From positions 32,990,501 through 33,054,500 of the forward strand of contig NC_079879.1 in the NCBI RefSeq assembly GCF_029227915.1: 64,000 nucleotides of DNA, given 5' to 3'. The position numbers were made by a program, and so were the translations under genes. Origin of the DNA: Hydractinia symbiolongicarpus. Its lineage: Eukaryota > Cnidaria > Hydrozoa > Anthoathecata > Hydractiniidae. Below the pieces are notes generated by a model, which was given only the letters and a program-made list of their open reading frames with translations, ran no database searches and was not told the DNA's origin. Within the stretch, counting starts at the first letter, position 1. Each line of letters starts with the position of its first letter. Positions 62,760 through 64,000 of the stretch are shown in pieces.

Positions 62760-64000
62760 TGATAAATGACACAATGTGACTCCAAGAACTAACATTCCCT
62801 TAATTTGACATGATTGCTGAAATTCAGCGATTACACTGGGCGCTGTGATGGCGCTTCATTTAAAAAATTTGGATAAATAAGTCATTTTGTACTGTGGGAC
62901 CAATCGTAGTCGTTAGCGCGCGCTGAAGAAATTGAGACAGTTTCAAAGACTACATTTCATTGACTTTCTAACAGTATAGGTCCGCTTGAGTTACAACGGT
63001 GGCGTCACATATTCGTACCAACATGTGTTCGGCGATATTTTTCTGATATTGATATGTTGCATGGCTTTTAACAGTGAAGCGATTGACTGTGGGACTTAAT
63101 TGAATTGATTTTGGACTTTGACCATATAAATGTGATAAATGAGCCAATTTGACTCCAAGAAATAACATTTTTCTTAATCTGACATGATTGCTGGAACTCA
63201 GCGATTACACAGGGTTATTTAAAAATTTAGATAAATAAGTCATTTTCTGCTGTGGGACCAATCGTAGCCCTTAGCACGCGCTGAAGAAATAGAGACAGTT
63301 TCAAAAACTACATTTCATTAACTTTCTAACAGTCTCAGGCCGCTTGAGCTACAACGGTTGCGTCTTATATTCGTACCAACATGTATTTAGCGATATTTTT
63401 CTGACATTACTATGTTGCATCGCTTTTAACAGTGAGGCGATTGACTGTAAGACTTAATTGAAATGATTTTGGACTTTGATCTTATAAATGCGATAAATGA
63501 CACAATTTGACTCCAAGAAATAACATTTTCCTTAATTTGACATGATTGCTGGAATTCAGCTATTACACAGGGCGCTGTGGTAGCGCTTTAATGAAAAATT
63601 TAGATGAATAAGTCATTTTGTACCGTGGGACCAATCGTAGTCGTTAACGCGTGCTGAAGAAATAGAGAGTTTCAAAAACTACATTTCATTGACTTTATAA
63701 CAGTATAGGTCCGCTTGAGTTACAACGGTTGCGTCACATATTCGTGCCAACATGTATTTAGCAGCGAAACGATTGACTGTGGGACTAAATTGAATTATTT
63801 TGGACTTCGACCTTATAAATGTGATAAATGACACAATTGGACTCCAAGAAATAACATTCTCCTTAATTTAACATGATTGCTGGAATTCAGCGATTACACA
63901 GGGTGCTGTGATAGCGCTTCACTTAAAAATTTAGATAAATATGTCATTGTGTAACGTGGGACCAATCCTAGCCGTTAGCGTTCGTTGAAGAAATAGAGAC
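62760..64000 (+). repeat. Contracted third copy of the 3270 bp HOR, cut by the window end
   Basis: 62760-63410 follows 58440-59070 at 4338 bp offset. From about 63441 the match jumps to 60567 onward at 2874 bp offset and continues to the window end. The 1464 bp jump equals four monomers missing inside this copy. The switch lies in the shared CAGTGAGGCGATTGACTGT stretch, where TGTGAGACTT becomes TGTAAGACTT. Confidence 0.87.

Larger units (their letters stand above)
1..64000 (+). repeat. Tandem satellite array, ~372 bp monomer, fills the window
   Basis: Monomers begin with a recurring ATTTAGATAAATAAG-like block; taking its A as base 1, starts fall at 1, 374, 740, 1113, 1484, 1858, 2231, 2604, 2975, 3349 and 3722, giving 366-374 bp spacings. 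In order each monomer carries ACTGTGGGACCAATCG near base 25, a GCGCGC-rich core near 50, CAGTTTCAAAAACTAC, GAGTTACAACGGTTGCGTC, ATTCGTACCAACATGTATT, a dyad ATCGCTT..AAGCGAT, a second ACTGTGGGAC near 220, CTCCAAGAAATAACATTC, GACATGATTGCTGGAA and a terminal GCGCT..AGCGC hairpin. All copies read in the same direction; I saw no inverted monomer. No coding gene is supported anywhere: stops occur in all frames and the ORFs of up to 71 codons repeat only at HOR spacings. The single interruption is the SINE at 37591-37898. Function is unknown; a heterochromatic or centromere-related role is inference from the class of DNA. Confidence 0.97.

Noticed and set aside
32974-63168. Reverse-strand ORFs of 62-69 codons sharing a similar sequence (32974, 47446, 51428, 55360, 58630, 62968)
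   Set aside because: These are antisense readings of the same monomer region at HOR spacings. Lengths follow satellite indels, not a protein boundary.
1-64000. CRISPR array or phage/bacterial direct repeats
   Set aside because: Repeats are 332-374 bp, contiguous, without unique spacers or cas genes, and the window contains a eukaryotic SINE.
1-64000. LTR retrotransposon or DNA transposon remnants
   Set aside because: No terminal inverted repeats, long terminal repeats, reverse transcriptase or transposase motifs were found outside the satellite pattern.

Overview
The window is one uninterrupted satellite-DNA array. About 170 head-to-tail copies of a ~372 bp, AT-rich monomer (36% G+C counted over 721-1080) fill it from end to end, all in one orientation. 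The only foreign DNA is a 308 bp tRNA-derived SINE at 37591-37898. I find no protein-coding gene, rRNA, functional tRNA, CRISPR array or bacterial-type regulatory element. The longest ORFs (about 70 codons) recur only because the monomers under them recur.

The organism is a eukaryote and almost certainly an animal. The evidence is the long satellite with higher-order repeat (HOR) structure and a SINE with A and B boxes and a TAA-repeat tail. The SINE style resembles tRNA-SINEs of marine invertebrates; a cnidarian such as a coral is my best guess, at low confidence. The locus would suit pericentromeric, centromeric or subtelomeric heterochromatin, but nothing in the sequence decides between these.

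Layout: 1-7076 is dominated by an 8-monomer HOR of 2982 bp with two full near-identical copies. 7202-9991 is a 3-monomer HOR of 1119 bp. 9992-17607 is a mosaic of older, more mixed monomers. 17608-30209 is strongly homogenised, with a small set of monomer types (W, A, G, R in my labels) reused in 2-, 3-, 4-, 5- and 11-monomer spacings. 30210-37590 is again a more diverged mosaic, with a 1780 bp offset duplication. After the SINE, 38705-47313 is built from a 4972 bp offset duplication and two different 1064 bp three-monomer units. 47314-53994 is mosaic. 53995-55456 is a 731 bp dimer. 55051-61420 is a 3270 bp unit in two copies, followed by a contracted third copy that runs off the window.

The monomer has recognisable internal parts: a ten-base motif used twice per monomer about 195 bp apart, a CpG-rich core, a 7-bp-stem dyad and a terminal GCGCT/AGCGC hairpin. 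Several short-monomer families arose by deletions that remove one or the other hairpin. The overall picture is unequal crossing-over plus gene conversion acting on a hairpin-bearing satellite.
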